Below are positions 15,921 through 23,495 of a stretch of DNA of 64,000 nucleotides, one piece after another. How positions within the stretch are numbered: the first letter of the stretch is position 1; the number at the start of each line of letters is the position of its first letter. A model generated the notes under the pieces. That model was given only the letters and a program-made list of their open reading frames with translations. It did not search any database and had not been told where the DNA came from. The stretch comes from Jiangellales bacterium (GTDB lineage Bacteria > Actinomycetota > Actinomycetes > Jiangellales > Jiangellaceae). A program made the position numbers and the translations under genes. The stretch lies in the NCBI GenBank assembly GCA_030447955.1, contig JAUJNY010000002.1, positions 68,109 through 132,108 on the forward strand, given 5' to 3'.

Positions 15921-16535
15921 TCAGCCGGAGCCGGGCGGCTGCTGCTGAGTGCCCCGGCGTGGCTGCCGGCAGAACTCCTCGATCGCGTCCAGCTGCACCG
16001 GCGTCAGCCCGACGTGGGTCTGCGGAGCGACGAGCAGCCGCGGACCGGGCCGGTCCTGCGCCCAGGCCAGCGCCTCCTCCTCGTACCTCAGGTCGTCGTC
16101 GGTCCAGATCAGCGGGCGCGCCGGGTCGGGGTCGGCCACGCGCCGGGCGACCGCGAGCTTCCACCAACCGGGTGCCGGCCGCGGCGGGGTGCGCCCGATG
16201 AAGCCATGGGGTCCGGGGTTGCCGGCCTGTACCTCCCGCGCTCGTCCGGCCACCGGTAGGCGGGGCAGCCCCAGCAGCTCGCGCAGCCCCGCGTTGGCGT
16301 CGTCCTCCCAGGTGGTGAGCCAGCGCACCTCGACCACCCCCTCGTGGTGCAGGCGCTCGATCCTGCGGCACACCGTGGGGGAGAACCAGATCGGCCAGAC
16401 CCGGCCTGCCGCCACTGCCTCCCCGTGCTGCCAGTCGTCCCACACCGAGCGGTCCGGGCTGCCGGTGGCGGCGTTGAGCACTCCGTCGACGTCCAGCAGC
16501 CACAGCGGTCGGGACGGCGACGATGGCTCGCTCAC
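15921..16535 (-). CDS. HAD-like hydrolase domain protein
   Basis: A 204-residue protein starting PLWLLDVDGVLNA, the DxDGxxN nucleophile motif of HAD phosphatase-like proteins. IWTDDD about two thirds along could be the acidic motif. It resembles short actinobacterial HAD proteins that have no proven substrate. GTG 16535 forms a GTGA overlap with the stop of the small ORF at 16532-16684, so the two are probably co-translated. An open frame runs further upstream to 16775 but lies antisense or out of phase with better candidates. Confidence 0.75.
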   Translation of the reverse strand: MSEPSSPSRPLWLLDVDGVLNAATGSPDRSVWDDWQHGEAVAAGRVWPIWFSPTVCRRIERLHHEGVVEVRWLTTWEDDANAGLRELLGLPRLPVAGRAREVQAGNPGPHGFIGRTPPRPAPGWWKLAVARRVADPDPARPLIWTDDDLRYEEEALAWAQDRPGPRLLVAPQTHVGLTPVQLDAIEEFCRQPRRGTQQQPPGSG

Positions 16536-16684
16536 GGCACGATCCTGACGCACGCCGGTGCGGAGCCCCCCGGGACGGGGACGCGCGCATCCGCGACGAT
16601 GGCGTCGAGCCTGGCTGCATGCGCCCCACGCCAGTACACCCGGCCGCACCCCGTGCAGCGCCTGAACCGCCGGTGCTCGATCAC
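16532..16684 (-). CDS. Micro-ORF, Mut7-C C-terminal zinc-ribbon fragment
   Basis: A 50-residue frame from GTG 16684: after VIEHRRFRR it reads CTGCGRVYWRGAHAARLDAI. CxxCGxVYWxG followed by H...RLDA matches the last segment of Mut7-C RNase domains, which normally have a second CxxC and a PIN-like N-terminal half that are absent here. It overlaps the gene before it by GTGA and the HAD gene after it by GTGA. It is either a real truncated protein kept by translational coupling or a remnant; expression is not shown. Confidence 0.45.
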   Translation of the reverse strand: MIEHRRFRRCTGCGRVYWRGAHAARLDAIVADARVPVPGGSAPACVRIVP

Positions 16685-17088
16685 GCCGGCGCGCCATCGA
16701 GGAGCTGGAGCAGCGCCAGCGCGTACGCCTCCTCGACGTCACGCGACTCTCCCTGCAGCCTCCGCCCGTTGTCATCGGCGACGACGCGGTGCAGCTCTCC
16801 GGCGCGCTCCAGCCGGACGAACGCCGCCCCCAGCAGCCCCCGCAGCTGATCCTCGCGGGGGAGCCACAAGGCGTCCTTCTGGTCCAGGCTGTCCAGTGCC
16901 CACTCGACCGTGCCGTTGAAGCCGATGACCGGACCGGTGGGGTACTCGTGCACCTCCACCGTCATGTCACTGAGCACGAAGACCTGCTCATCCATGCCGC
17001 GGTCGGCCACGACAAAGCGGTCCCCGAACGCCGGCTGCCAGCTCAATCCAGCGTCGCGAAGCGCGCGAGCGACGACGACGGGGAGCAT
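16681..17088 (-). CDS. Conserved actinobacterial protein (often labelled CpaE-like)
   Basis: A 135-residue acidic protein. QVFVLSDMTVEVHEYPTGP, GFNGTVEWALDS and ALWLPREDQLRGLLG are conserved in a family of small actinobacterial proteins of unknown role. Databases sometimes attach a pilus-assembly CpaE label to it that the sequence does not support. There is no signal peptide or membrane segment. It is the first gene of a short run with the 50-residue Mut7-C-like ORF and the HAD gene, linked by GTGA overlaps. Confidence 0.7.
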   Translation of the reverse strand: MLPVVVARALRDAGLSWQPAFGDRFVVADRGMDEQVFVLSDMTVEVHEYPTGPVIGFNGTVEWALDSLDQKDALWLPREDQLRGLLGAAFVRLERAGELHRVVADDNGRRLQGESRDVEEAYALALLQLLDGAPA

Positions 17089-17188
17089 GCGCTCATCCTG
17101 CCTTCCCGCTCAGGCATGCCTGCGACGCCGAGGGGTACGCGCCTGCGTGCGGGCCGTTCGCGAACCTCCCCGAAAGGCGTGGGTCCTG

Positions 17189-17836
17189 ATGCCGGAGCCG
17201 GTGAGCGTGGAGGCGCCTGGTGTGCGCCTGGACGGTGATCTCGACGTCCCGCCGGACGCCCGCGGCGTCGTCGTCTTCGCGCACGGCAGCGGCAGCAGCC
17301 GGCACAGCCCCCGCAACCGGTACGTGGCGGCGGCGCTGGGACGCGCGCGGCTCGCCACGTTGCTGCTCGACCTGCTCAGCGCCGAGGAGGAGAGCCGCGA
17401 TGCCGTTGACGCGTCACTGCGCTTCGACGTGCGGCTGCTCGGGCGACGCCTCACCGCAGCAGTGGACGATGTGGCTGCGCGTGCCGCGACGAGCGCGCTC
17501 CCGCTGGGGCTGTTCGGCGCCAGCACGGGGGCGGCGGCGGCGCTGCTCTGCGCGGCGGAGCGTCCCGGCATCGTCCGCGCGGTGGTGTCCCGCGGCGGCC
17601 GTCCCGACCTTGCCACGGAGACTTTGCCCAGCGTCGAGGCGCCCACCCTGCTGCTCGTCGGCGAGCTCGACACCGACGTGCTCCACCTCAACGAGCGGGC
17701 CGCAGCGGCCATGGCCTGCGAGCGGGAGGTCCGCGTCGTTCCTGGTGCCACGCACCTGTTCGAGGAACGCGGCGCTCTGGATGAGGTGGCTCGTCAGGCG
17801 GCGGCGTGGTTCACAGGCCACCTGCCGATGGCATGA
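17189..17836 (+). CDS. Dienelactone hydrolase-like alpha/beta hydrolase
   Basis: A 215-residue alpha/beta hydrolase. The fold is marked by VVVFAHGSGSSRHSPRN, the nucleophile elbow GASTG (Ser near residue 113), the acid in LVGELDTDV and the base in GATHLFEE. Small hydrolases of this type in actinobacteria often sit next to phosphoribosyltransferases; no such partner is here. ATG 17189 is chosen over the long upstream open frame, which lies antisense to another gene. A strong hairpin follows the gene. Confidence 0.8.
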   Translation: MPEPVSVEAPGVRLDGDLDVPPDARGVVVFAHGSGSSRHSPRNRYVAAALGRARLATLLLDLLSAEEESRDAVDASLRFDVRLLGRRLTAAVDDVAARAATSALPLGLFGASTGAAAALLCAAERPGIVRAVVSRGGRPDLATETLPSVEAPTLLLVGELDTDVLHLNERAAAAMACEREVRVVPGATHLFEERGALDEVARQAAAWFTGHLPMA

Positions 17837-17917
17837 CATGCCGAGAAGCGTGACGATCGGTGAGGACGCTGGGTGCTCGGCCGGTCGCCCTCGGCGAGGC
17901 CCCAAGAAGTCGTGCAG

Positions 17918-17963
17918 TGCCTCGACACTCTGCCCCCACTAACGGGGGCAGAGTGTCGAGGCA
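17918..17963. terminator. 20-bp perfect hairpin between convergent genes
   Basis: TGCCTCGACACTCTGCCCCC at 17918-17937 pairs base for base with 17944-17963 across a 6-base loop (ACTAAC). It lies 82 bases after the hydrolase stop and 59 bases from the end of the convergent PAC2 gene, so it probably ends transcription from both sides. There is no T-run, as is common in actinomycetes. The very long exact stem could also be a palindromic repeat that has been recruited as terminator. Confidence 0.75.
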
Positions 17964-18021
17964 GTAGACGTACCGCCCGCCAGCCCGGAGCGGAGCAGCC
18001 GCGCCTCGGGATTGTTGCCGC

Positions 18022-18942
18022 TCAGCCCTCGTGTTGATCGCCCCGGTGAGTGCGCTCGGCGAGGAAGCGCTCGAGCTCAGCACCCAGCTCGTCGGCGGAC
18101 GGCAGCCGGGCCCCGTCCTCGGCGAGCAGGCCGCCCCTGCCCCGGGCACCGACATACGCGTCGTACTGGGTCTCCAACGCCTGGACGACGGCGGCAACCT
18201 CGCTGGACTCCTGCACCTGCTCGTCGATGTCGGCCCGCACCTTGTCGGCGGCGCCACGCAGCGCGTCGGTCGGCAGCACCAGGTCAGCGACCTGTGCGAC
18301 GTTGTCGAGCAGCACGGCCGCCGCCGCGGGATAGTCAAGCTGGGCCACGTAGTGCGGTACGTGCACGGCGAATCCGATGGCGTCCGCGTCGGCCTGCCCG
18401 AGGCGGTACTCCAGCAGGTGTCCCGCGCTCGCCGGGACCTGCACCGTGTGGACCCACGGCTCGTACCCGGCGGTCAGCTCACGACGGGTGGCGTGCGCGG
18501 TGACACCGACGGGTCGGGTGTGAGGCACGCCCATGGGGATGGCGTTGAAGCCGACCGTCAGCCGGACGCCCAGCTGGTCCACCAGTTGTCGCACGGCCGC
18601 CACGAAGCGCTCCCACTGCACGTCCGGCTCCGGCCCGGCGAGCAGCAGGTACGGCGTTCCCGCCGCGTCGTGCATGAGGTGCAGCGCAAGCGATGGCTCG
18701 TCGTAGCTCTCCCAGTGGTCCTCGACGAACAGCATCACCGGCCGCCGGGCGCGGTAGTCGAACAGCCGGTCGACGTCGAACGTCGCCAGGACGCGCGACT
18801 GCGACGCAGCCAGCAGATGCTCCCGGGCCAGCCGCGCTGCGCCCCCGGCGTCGATGAACCCGCCCAGGGCCTGCACGAGGACCGGCCGGTCGAGGACAGG
18901 CACGTCAGCGGAGAGCTCGTACAGCTCGCTCGGGTCCAGCAC
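18022..18942 (-). CDS. PAC2 family protein (proteasome assembly chaperone-like)
   Basis: A 306-residue member of the PAC2 family, recognised by PVLVQALGGFIDAGGAARLA at the start, LFDYRARRPVMLFVEDHW and the central VPHTRPVGVTAHATR. Actinobacterial PAC2 proteins are widespread, and the family is named after a eukaryotic proteasome assembly factor. Their bacterial role is not settled. The C-terminal third is acidic and probably helical (AAVVQALETQYDAYV). It is preceded by a DUF1440-like gene on the same strand, 112 bases upstream. Confidence 0.88.
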   Translation of the reverse strand: MLDPSELYELSADVPVLDRPVLVQALGGFIDAGGAARLAREHLLAASQSRVLATFDVDRLFDYRARRPVMLFVEDHWESYDEPSLALHLMHDAAGTPYLLLAGPEPDVQWERFVAAVRQLVDQLGVRLTVGFNAIPMGVPHTRPVGVTAHATRRELTAGYEPWVHTVQVPASAGHLLEYRLGQADADAIGFAVHVPHYVAQLDYPAAAAVLLDNVAQVADLVLPTDALRGAADKVRADIDEQVQESSEVAAVVQALETQYDAYVGARGRGGLLAEDGARLPSADELGAELERFLAERTHRGDQHEG

Positions 18943-19053
18943 GCTGCGCTCCTTCGTCGTCGGGCGGTCAGCCCAGGTTACGGGCGCCGGAAGCGCCGCG
19001 CCGGTGGCCCGCCAACTGCGGGACGCCGCCGAGCACGGCCGGTAGTAGGCCCG

Positions 19054-19524
19054 TCAGGCGACCGGAGAACGGTCGCGGCCGACCAGCGCGCCGAGCACGG
19101 CCCCGTAGACGATGTGCGCGATCACCATGGTGCGGACCCGGCCGGGGAGATCCTCGTCGGGCGGCGGCAGCGCGCCGAGCGCGGGGATCCACCCGGCGTA
19201 GCTCGCTGCCCACACGCCGAGCCCGTAGCCGACGCCGCTGGCTGCCGGCGGGCCAGGCAGGCGCGCCCGGCCCTGCACCGCGGCGTAGGCCGCGCCCGCG
19301 CCCGCGCCGAACCCCACGTGGGCGGCGGTGCCGAGCGCGCGCCGCCACATCTTGGGCGGCCGGGACCCGGCTCGGTGCAGGAGGTGGTCGGTGATCCGCT
19401 GGGGCGGCGGCTGGGGCGTGGCGCCCAGCTTGTCGGCGGCCAGGATCACCGCGGACATCGCGACCGTGGCGGCGAGACCGGCGCCGGCTCCGCGACGCAG
19501 GTCGCTGGGCAGCTGCGAGGACAT
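19054..19524 (-). CDS. Membrane protein, YagU/DUF1440-like
   Basis: A 156-residue protein with several weak transmembrane segments: GAGAGLAATVAMSAVILAAD, then a Gly/Ala-rich middle and MVIAHIVYGAVLGALVG at the end. The arrangement, including the final HIVYG...G motif, is that of YagU/DUF1440-type inner membrane proteins. ATG 19524 is favoured because the sequence upstream overlaps the next gene. It lies 22 bases after that gene's stop and probably shares its transcript. Confidence 0.6.
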   Translation of the reverse strand: MSSQLPSDLRRGAGAGLAATVAMSAVILAADKLGATPQPPPQRITDHLLHRAGSRPPKMWRRALGTAAHVGFGAGAGAAYAAVQGRARLPGPPAASGVGYGLGVWAASYAGWIPALGALPPPDEDLPGRVRTMVIAHIVYGAVLGALVGRDRSPVA

Positions 19525-19546
19525 CGCGCCATCCTGTCGGTCCCGC

Positions 19547-19882
19547 TCAGGGGTGGGAAGGGCCGGGCCGGCCCGGCGACGGATTGCTGTCGAGGTGCTC
19601 CTCGATCCGCTTGACCTTGTAGGCCAACTGGTCGTGGTGACCGGCCCGGATGTCAGCCTTGAGAACAAGAGAGACTCGCGGCGAGCGGGCGGCGACCACG
19701 TCGACCGCCTGCTTGAGCACCGCCATGACCTCGTCCCACTCGCCCTCGACATTGGTGAACATCGCGTTGGTCTCGTGCGGAAGGCCGGACTCGCGGACCA
19801 TGCGCACTGCCGCGGCGACGGCCTCGCTCACCCCACCGCTGTCGTCGGTGACCGCTGGGCTGATGCTGAAGGCGACGAGCAT
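19547..19882 (-). CDS. MTH1187-type thiamine-binding protein
   Basis: A 111-residue ferredoxin-like protein of the MTH1187/YkoF-related thiamine-binding family. MLVAFSISPAV, then GLPHETNAMFTNVEGEWDEVM and a conserved VSLVLKADIRAG are diagnostic. Such proteins bind thiamine or HMP, and are thought to be stores or sensors of the vitamin. ATG 19882 matches the family start; upstream codons are not conserved. I see no THI-box-like element in the short upstream space. Confidence 0.85.
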   Translation of the reverse strand: MLVAFSISPAVTDDSGGVSEAVAAAVRMVRESGLPHETNAMFTNVEGEWDEVMAVLKQAVDVVAARSPRVSLVLKADIRAGHHDQLAYKVKRIEEHLDSNPSPGRPGPSHP

Positions 19883-19951
19883 GGGTCCAGCCTGCCGCAC
19901 CGCAGCGCGGTCTCCCGCACCGGAGCAGATCGGCTGAGGGCGCCGTGCGGG

Positions 19952-20728
19952 TCAGCGGTCGAGTTCGACGATGACAGGCGCGTGATCGGAGGGTCCCTTG
20001 CCCTTTCGCGTCTCGCGGTCCACCCAGGCGTCACGCACCGTGTCGGCCACCGGGGGAGTCGCGTACACCAGGTCGATGCGCATGCCCATGTCCTTGTAGA
20101 ACGCCCCAGCGCGGTAGTCCCAGTACGTGAACGGGTTGGGGCCCTTGCCCGGTCGTGGCACCACGTCGACGAGGCCGAGGCCGAGCAGCTCCGCCAGCGC
20201 CGTCCGTTCCGGCGCCGTGACGTGTGTCGAGCTCACGAACAGCGCGGGGTCCCACACGTCAGCATCGGTGGGGGCGATGTTGAAGTCGCCGCACACGACC
20301 GCATGCGGGTGGTCGGCCAGCTCGCTGGCGGTGGTGGCCCTCAGCGCCTCCAGCCAGCGCAGCTTGTACGCGTAGTGCGGATCCTCCGGCGTACGCCCAT
20401 TCGGCACGTACACACTGTGGACCCGGATGTCGCCGCACGTGGCCGCGATGCTGCGCGCCTCCGGGTCGGGGAAGCCAGGCTCCTCGGCCAGCCCGGTGCG
20501 GACCTCGGACAGTCCCACCCGGGACAGCAGCGCGACGCCGTTCCAGCGGCCGTCGCCGTGCACGGCAACCTGATAGCCCAGCGACTCGACCTCGGCGGTG
20601 GGAAAGGCGTCCACCGCGCACTTCGTCTCCTGCAGGCAGGCGACGTCGGGTGCCCGGGTCTCCAGCCAGTCCAGGAGCCGGGGGAGCCGGGCGCCCACCG
20701 AGTTGACATTCCAGGTGGCGATGCGCAC
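19952..20728 (-). CDS. xthA: Exodeoxyribonuclease III
   Basis: A 258-residue AP endonuclease/3'-5' exonuclease of the EEP fold, acting in base-excision repair. RIATWNVNSV, CLQETK (metal-binding Glu), VYVPNGR, GDFNIAPTDADVWDP (active-site Asp/Asn) and the final SDHAPV (catalytic Asp-His) are all present. GTG 20728 gives the standard N-terminus; the frame runs a further 10 codons upstream without support. It is divergent from the small Thr/Pro-rich gene. Confidence 0.93.
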   Translation of the reverse strand: MRIATWNVNSVGARLPRLLDWLETRAPDVACLQETKCAVDAFPTAEVESLGYQVAVHGDGRWNGVALLSRVGLSEVRTGLAEEPGFPDPEARSIAATCGDIRVHSVYVPNGRTPEDPHYAYKLRWLEALRATTASELADHPHAVVCGDFNIAPTDADVWDPALFVSSTHVTAPERTALAELLGLGLVDVVPRPGKGPNPFTYWDYRAGAFYKDMGMRIDLVYATPPVADTVRDAWVDRETRKGKGPSDHAPVIVELDR

Positions 20729-20821
20729 GGTCGCCACCGTAGGCCGCGGCTGCCTCACCGGCGCGAGTGACCGTCCGCGGGCAGGGGTAGCGTCTTTCCA
20801 CCCGATGGAGGGAGAGCAATC

Positions 20822-21082
20822 GTGAACCCCTGGATCCGACGAGCCGTCGTCGCCTGGGCGGCACCCAAGGTGGCGAGCAAGGCCAAGGAGATGTGGGCAG
20901 CCCGGCAGGCCAAGTCGAGCTCCACCAGCCCGCCACCCACCACCACGACGACCACGAGCACCACCGCCTCCACGACGGCGACGCCACCGACGACGGCCAC
21001 GCCGCCGACGACAGCCACGCCACCGACGAGCGTCCCCCCGCCGCCGGGCGTCGACCCGATCAACGAGACGCCGCCGCGCTGA
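20822..21082 (+). CDS. Small protein with Thr/Pro repeat tail
   Basis: An 86-residue protein. The N-terminal half (MNPWIRRAVVAWAAPKVASK) is a basic amphipathic helix, possibly membrane-associating. The second half is low complexity, Thr-rich and then three copies of a six-residue ATPPTT unit encoded by an 18-bp DNA repeat. GTG 20822 has GGAGGGAGAG upstream. It ends two bases before the FMN enzyme gene and is probably translated with it. No family recognised. Confidence 0.55.
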   Translation: MNPWIRRAVVAWAAPKVASKAKEMWAARQAKSSSTSPPPTTTTTTSTTASTTATPPTTATPPTTATPPTSVPPPPGVDPINETPPR

Positions 21083-21084
21083 TC

Positions 21085-22674
21085 GTGAACCGCGCTCTGC
21101 GCGTTGCCGCCGCCCCCGTCGCCGCGGTCGCCGCCGTCGCGGCGCACGACCTGCTGCAACGCAAGCACGCCCTGCTGCGCAACTTCCCCGTGCTCGGCCA
21201 CGCGCGGTACCTGCTGGAGTCGATCGGGCCGGAGCTTCGCCAGTACGTCGTCGCCGGCAACGACGAGGAGCGCCCCTTCAGCCGCGACCAGCGGCGCTGG
21301 GTCTACGCCTCGTCCAAGCTCGAGAACAACTACTTCGGCTTCGGCACCGACAACGACATCGAGCACACCGCCGGCTATCTCATCGTCAACCACGCGACGT
21401 TCGGTCGGGCGGTGCCTCCCTCCCACCCGCACGCCGGTCAGGAGGCCAAGGTTCCCTGCGCCAAAGTGATCGGCGCCGCCCGGGGTCGCCCACGCGCCTT
21501 CCGGCCCGACTCGGTCGTCAACATCTCGGGGATGAGCTTCGGATCTCTGTCGGCCAACGCCATCGAGGCGCTCAACCGAGGGGCCGCCCTCGCCGGGTGC
21601 ATGCAGAACACGGGTGAGGGTGGGATCTCCCAGTACCACCGCAAGGGCGGTGACCTCGTCTACCAGATCGGCACCGCCTACTTCGGCTGTCGGGACGAGC
21701 AGGGGCGTTTCAGCCTCGACCGGCTCAAGGCCCTTGTCGCCGAGGCGCCCGTCCGAGCCATCGAAGTCAAGCTCAGCCAGGGCGCCAAGCCCGGACTTGG
21801 TGGACTGCTCCCGGCGGCCAAGGTATCCGCGGAGATCGCGGCGGCCAGGGGAGTCCCCATGGGCCAGGACTGCATCAGCCCCTCCCGCCACGCTGAGTTC
21901 AGCGACACCGACAGCCTGCTCGACTGGGTCGAGATGTTGGCGGCTGAGACGGGGCTGCCGGTCGGAATCAAGTCCGCAGTCGGCACCATGGGTTTCTGGC
22001 ACGAGCTGGCGGAGCTCATGGCTGAGACCGGCCGGGGGGTCGACTTCATCAACATCGACGGGGGCGAGGGCGGGACCGGGGCCTCCCCGATGATCTTCAC
22101 CGACTCGGTGTCCCTGCCGTTCCGGATGGCCTTCAGCCGGGTGTACGCGATTTTCGCCGAGCGGGGCCTGCACCAGCAGGTGGTGTTCGTCGGCGCCGGC
22201 AAGCTCGGCCTTCCTGACAACGCGGTCGTCGCGTTTGGCCTGGGCTGCGACATGGTCAACGTCGGACGTGAGGCGATGCTCTCGATCGGATGCATCCAGG
22301 CGCAGAAATGCCACACCGACACCTGCCCCACCGGCGTCGCCACCCAGGACAAGTGGCTGGTCCACGGCCTTGACCCCACCCTCAAGTCCGTGCGGGCCGC
22401 CAACTACGTCAAGACGCTGCGCCGCGACCTGCTCAAGGTCGCGGAGGCCTGTGGGGTCGAGCACCCGGCCCTCATCGGCGGGGACTCCCTGGAGATCCTC
22501 AACGGACAGAACTCCGGCAGCCCGCTGCACACCGTGTACGGCTACCAGCCGGGCTGGGGCTTCCCGTCCCCGGCGGACTGCGCGGAGATCCGCAGGCTGA
22601 TGGCCGGCACCGCCCCCCAAGGATCCTCGGCTCCACCGTCCGCGAGCGCTCAGGTGCCCGATCAGACCAGCTAG
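21085..22674 (+). CDS. FMN-binding glutamate synthase family protein (GltB2-like)
   Basis: A 529-residue protein matching the synthase (FMN) domain of glutamate synthase, without amidotransferase or GXGXG domains. An N-terminal hydrophobic stretch (residues 8-20, Ala/Val-rich) may anchor it. The barrel carries SSKLENNYFGFGTDND, MSFGSLSANAIEALN and, near the end, KCHTDTCPTGVATQ with the cysteines of the usual cluster region. The electron donor and reaction of these stand-alone proteins are not known. GTG 21085 follows the Thr/Pro protein by two bases. Confidence 0.88.
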   Translation: MNRALRVAAAPVAAVAAVAAHDLLQRKHALLRNFPVLGHARYLLESIGPELRQYVVAGNDEERPFSRDQRRWVYASSKLENNYFGFGTDNDIEHTAGYLIVNHATFGRAVPPSHPHAGQEAKVPCAKVIGAARGRPRAFRPDSVVNISGMSFGSLSANAIEALNRGAALAGCMQNTGEGGISQYHRKGGDLVYQIGTAYFGCRDEQGRFSLDRLKALVAEAPVRAIEVKLSQGAKPGLGGLLPAAKVSAEIAAARGVPMGQDCISPSRHAEFSDTDSLLDWVEMLAAETGLPVGIKSAVGTMGFWHELAELMAETGRGVDFINIDGGEGGTGASPMIFTDSVSLPFRMAFSRVYAIFAERGLHQQVVFVGAGKLGLPDNAVVAFGLGCDMVNVGREAMLSIGCIQAQKCHTDTCPTGVATQDKWLVHGLDPTLKSVRAANYVKTLRRDLLKVAEACGVEHPALIGGDSLEILNGQNSGSPLHTVYGYQPGWGFPSPADCAEIRRLMAGTAPQGSSAPPSASAQVPDQTS

Positions 22675-22837
22675 CGGCATCCGGCCGAGCGGGCAAGACC
22701 CGCCGTCGCCGCTCATCGGCGAAGCCAGCTCCGCCGGTGCTACGCGGAGCGGGCTGCGAGCCGCGCGCGAGGGGTCGGATGACGAGCGCGAGCGGGCCGC
22801 CCGAGACCTGGCCCTGCGCCTGGACCGGCCACTCAGC

Positions 22838-23431
22838 GTGCTCGGGCTGGTCTTCCTGCTCGTGGTGGTCGCCGACGGTCTCAGCGACGACCCTCGGTTG
22901 CAGCTGGTGCTGTCGGTCGTCGGCTGGGTGCTGTGGGCGGTGTTCGCCGGTGAGTTCGTGCTGCGCCTGTACGTCGCGCCGCGCCGTGGACGCTTCCTGC
23001 GACGGAACTGGTGGCAGCTGGTCTTTCTCGTCGTGCCGTTCCTGCGCTTCCTGCGCTTGCTGTGGGTGCTGCGGACCCTGCGTGTCGGGCGGGTGCTCGG
23101 CGCCGCTGTCCGCGGGTCCCGCTCGGCGGGTCGGCTGCTCTCCAGCCGGCTGGGCTGGCTGGCGGCGACCACGACGGTGCTCCTACTAGCCGCCAGCCAG
23201 CTGCTCTACGTCTTCGGCGAGTACGGCTCCTACGCCACCGCCTTGTACGAGACCGCGCTGGCCACGATCACCGGTGAGCCGCTGACCGCGGACGGGTGGC
23301 TGGCCCGCGGGCTGACCGTGCTGCTCGCGCTGTACTCCGTCGCGGTGGTGGCCACGCTGGCCGCGACGCTGGGCGCCTGGTTCCTGTCACCCGACGACCG
23401 CTCCACTGCCGGCTCCGACGAGATCGGCTGA
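22838..23431 (+). CDS. Voltage-gated-channel-like membrane protein without K+ filter
   Basis: At least 197 residues with four to five hydrophobic segments: LGLVFLLVVVADGL, VVGWVLWAVFAGEFVLRLYV, then an Arg-spaced helix LRFLRLLWVLRTLRVGRVLG resembling a voltage-sensor S4, and two last helices. Between those two, where K+ channels have TVGYGD, it reads ATITGEPLTADGW. The first start codon is GTG 22838, yet the protein-like sequence extends upstream (ERAARDLALRLDRPLSV) to about 22780 with no ATG or GTG in phase. The true start may be unusual or upset by a 5' frameshift. Confidence 0.65.
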   Translation: MLGLVFLLVVVADGLSDDPRLQLVLSVVGWVLWAVFAGEFVLRLYVAPRRGRFLRRNWWQLVFLVVPFLRFLRLLWVLRTLRVGRVLGAAVRGSRSAGRLLSSRLGWLAATTTVLLLAASQLLYVFGEYGSYATALYETALATITGEPLTADGWLARGLTVLLALYSVAVVATLAATLGAWFLSPDDRSTAGSDEIG

Positions 23432-23454
23432 CTCGGCAGCGGGTTCCTCATTCC

Positions 23455-23483
23455 TACGGTGGCGTAACCTACGCAAGCGTAGG
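23455..23483 (+). promoter_or_regulatory. Tandem TACGnnnnCGTA dyads before the desaturase gene
   Basis: Two copies of the 12-bp dyad TACG-N4-CGTA lie 15 bases apart: TACGGTGGCGTA at 23455-23466 and TACGCAAGCGTA at 23470-23481. The second extends to the perfect 16-bp palindrome CCTACGCAAGCGTAGG (23468-23483). They end 12 bases before ATG 23496, right against the ribosome site. This is the layout of a repressor operator, for example a TetR-type lipid regulator; the regulator is not in the window. Confidence 0.65.
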
Positions 23484-23495
23484 AAGGGAGTGCGG

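Noticed and set aside
18031..19614. 527-codon open frame on the plus strand
   Set aside because: It is antisense to the PAC2 and DUF1440-like genes, both recognisable families.
20755..23172. 805-codon open frame on the minus strand
   Set aside because: It is antisense to the FMN glutamate-synthase-like gene and is Arg/Gly/Val-rich without any motif; long antisense frames are expected at this GC content.
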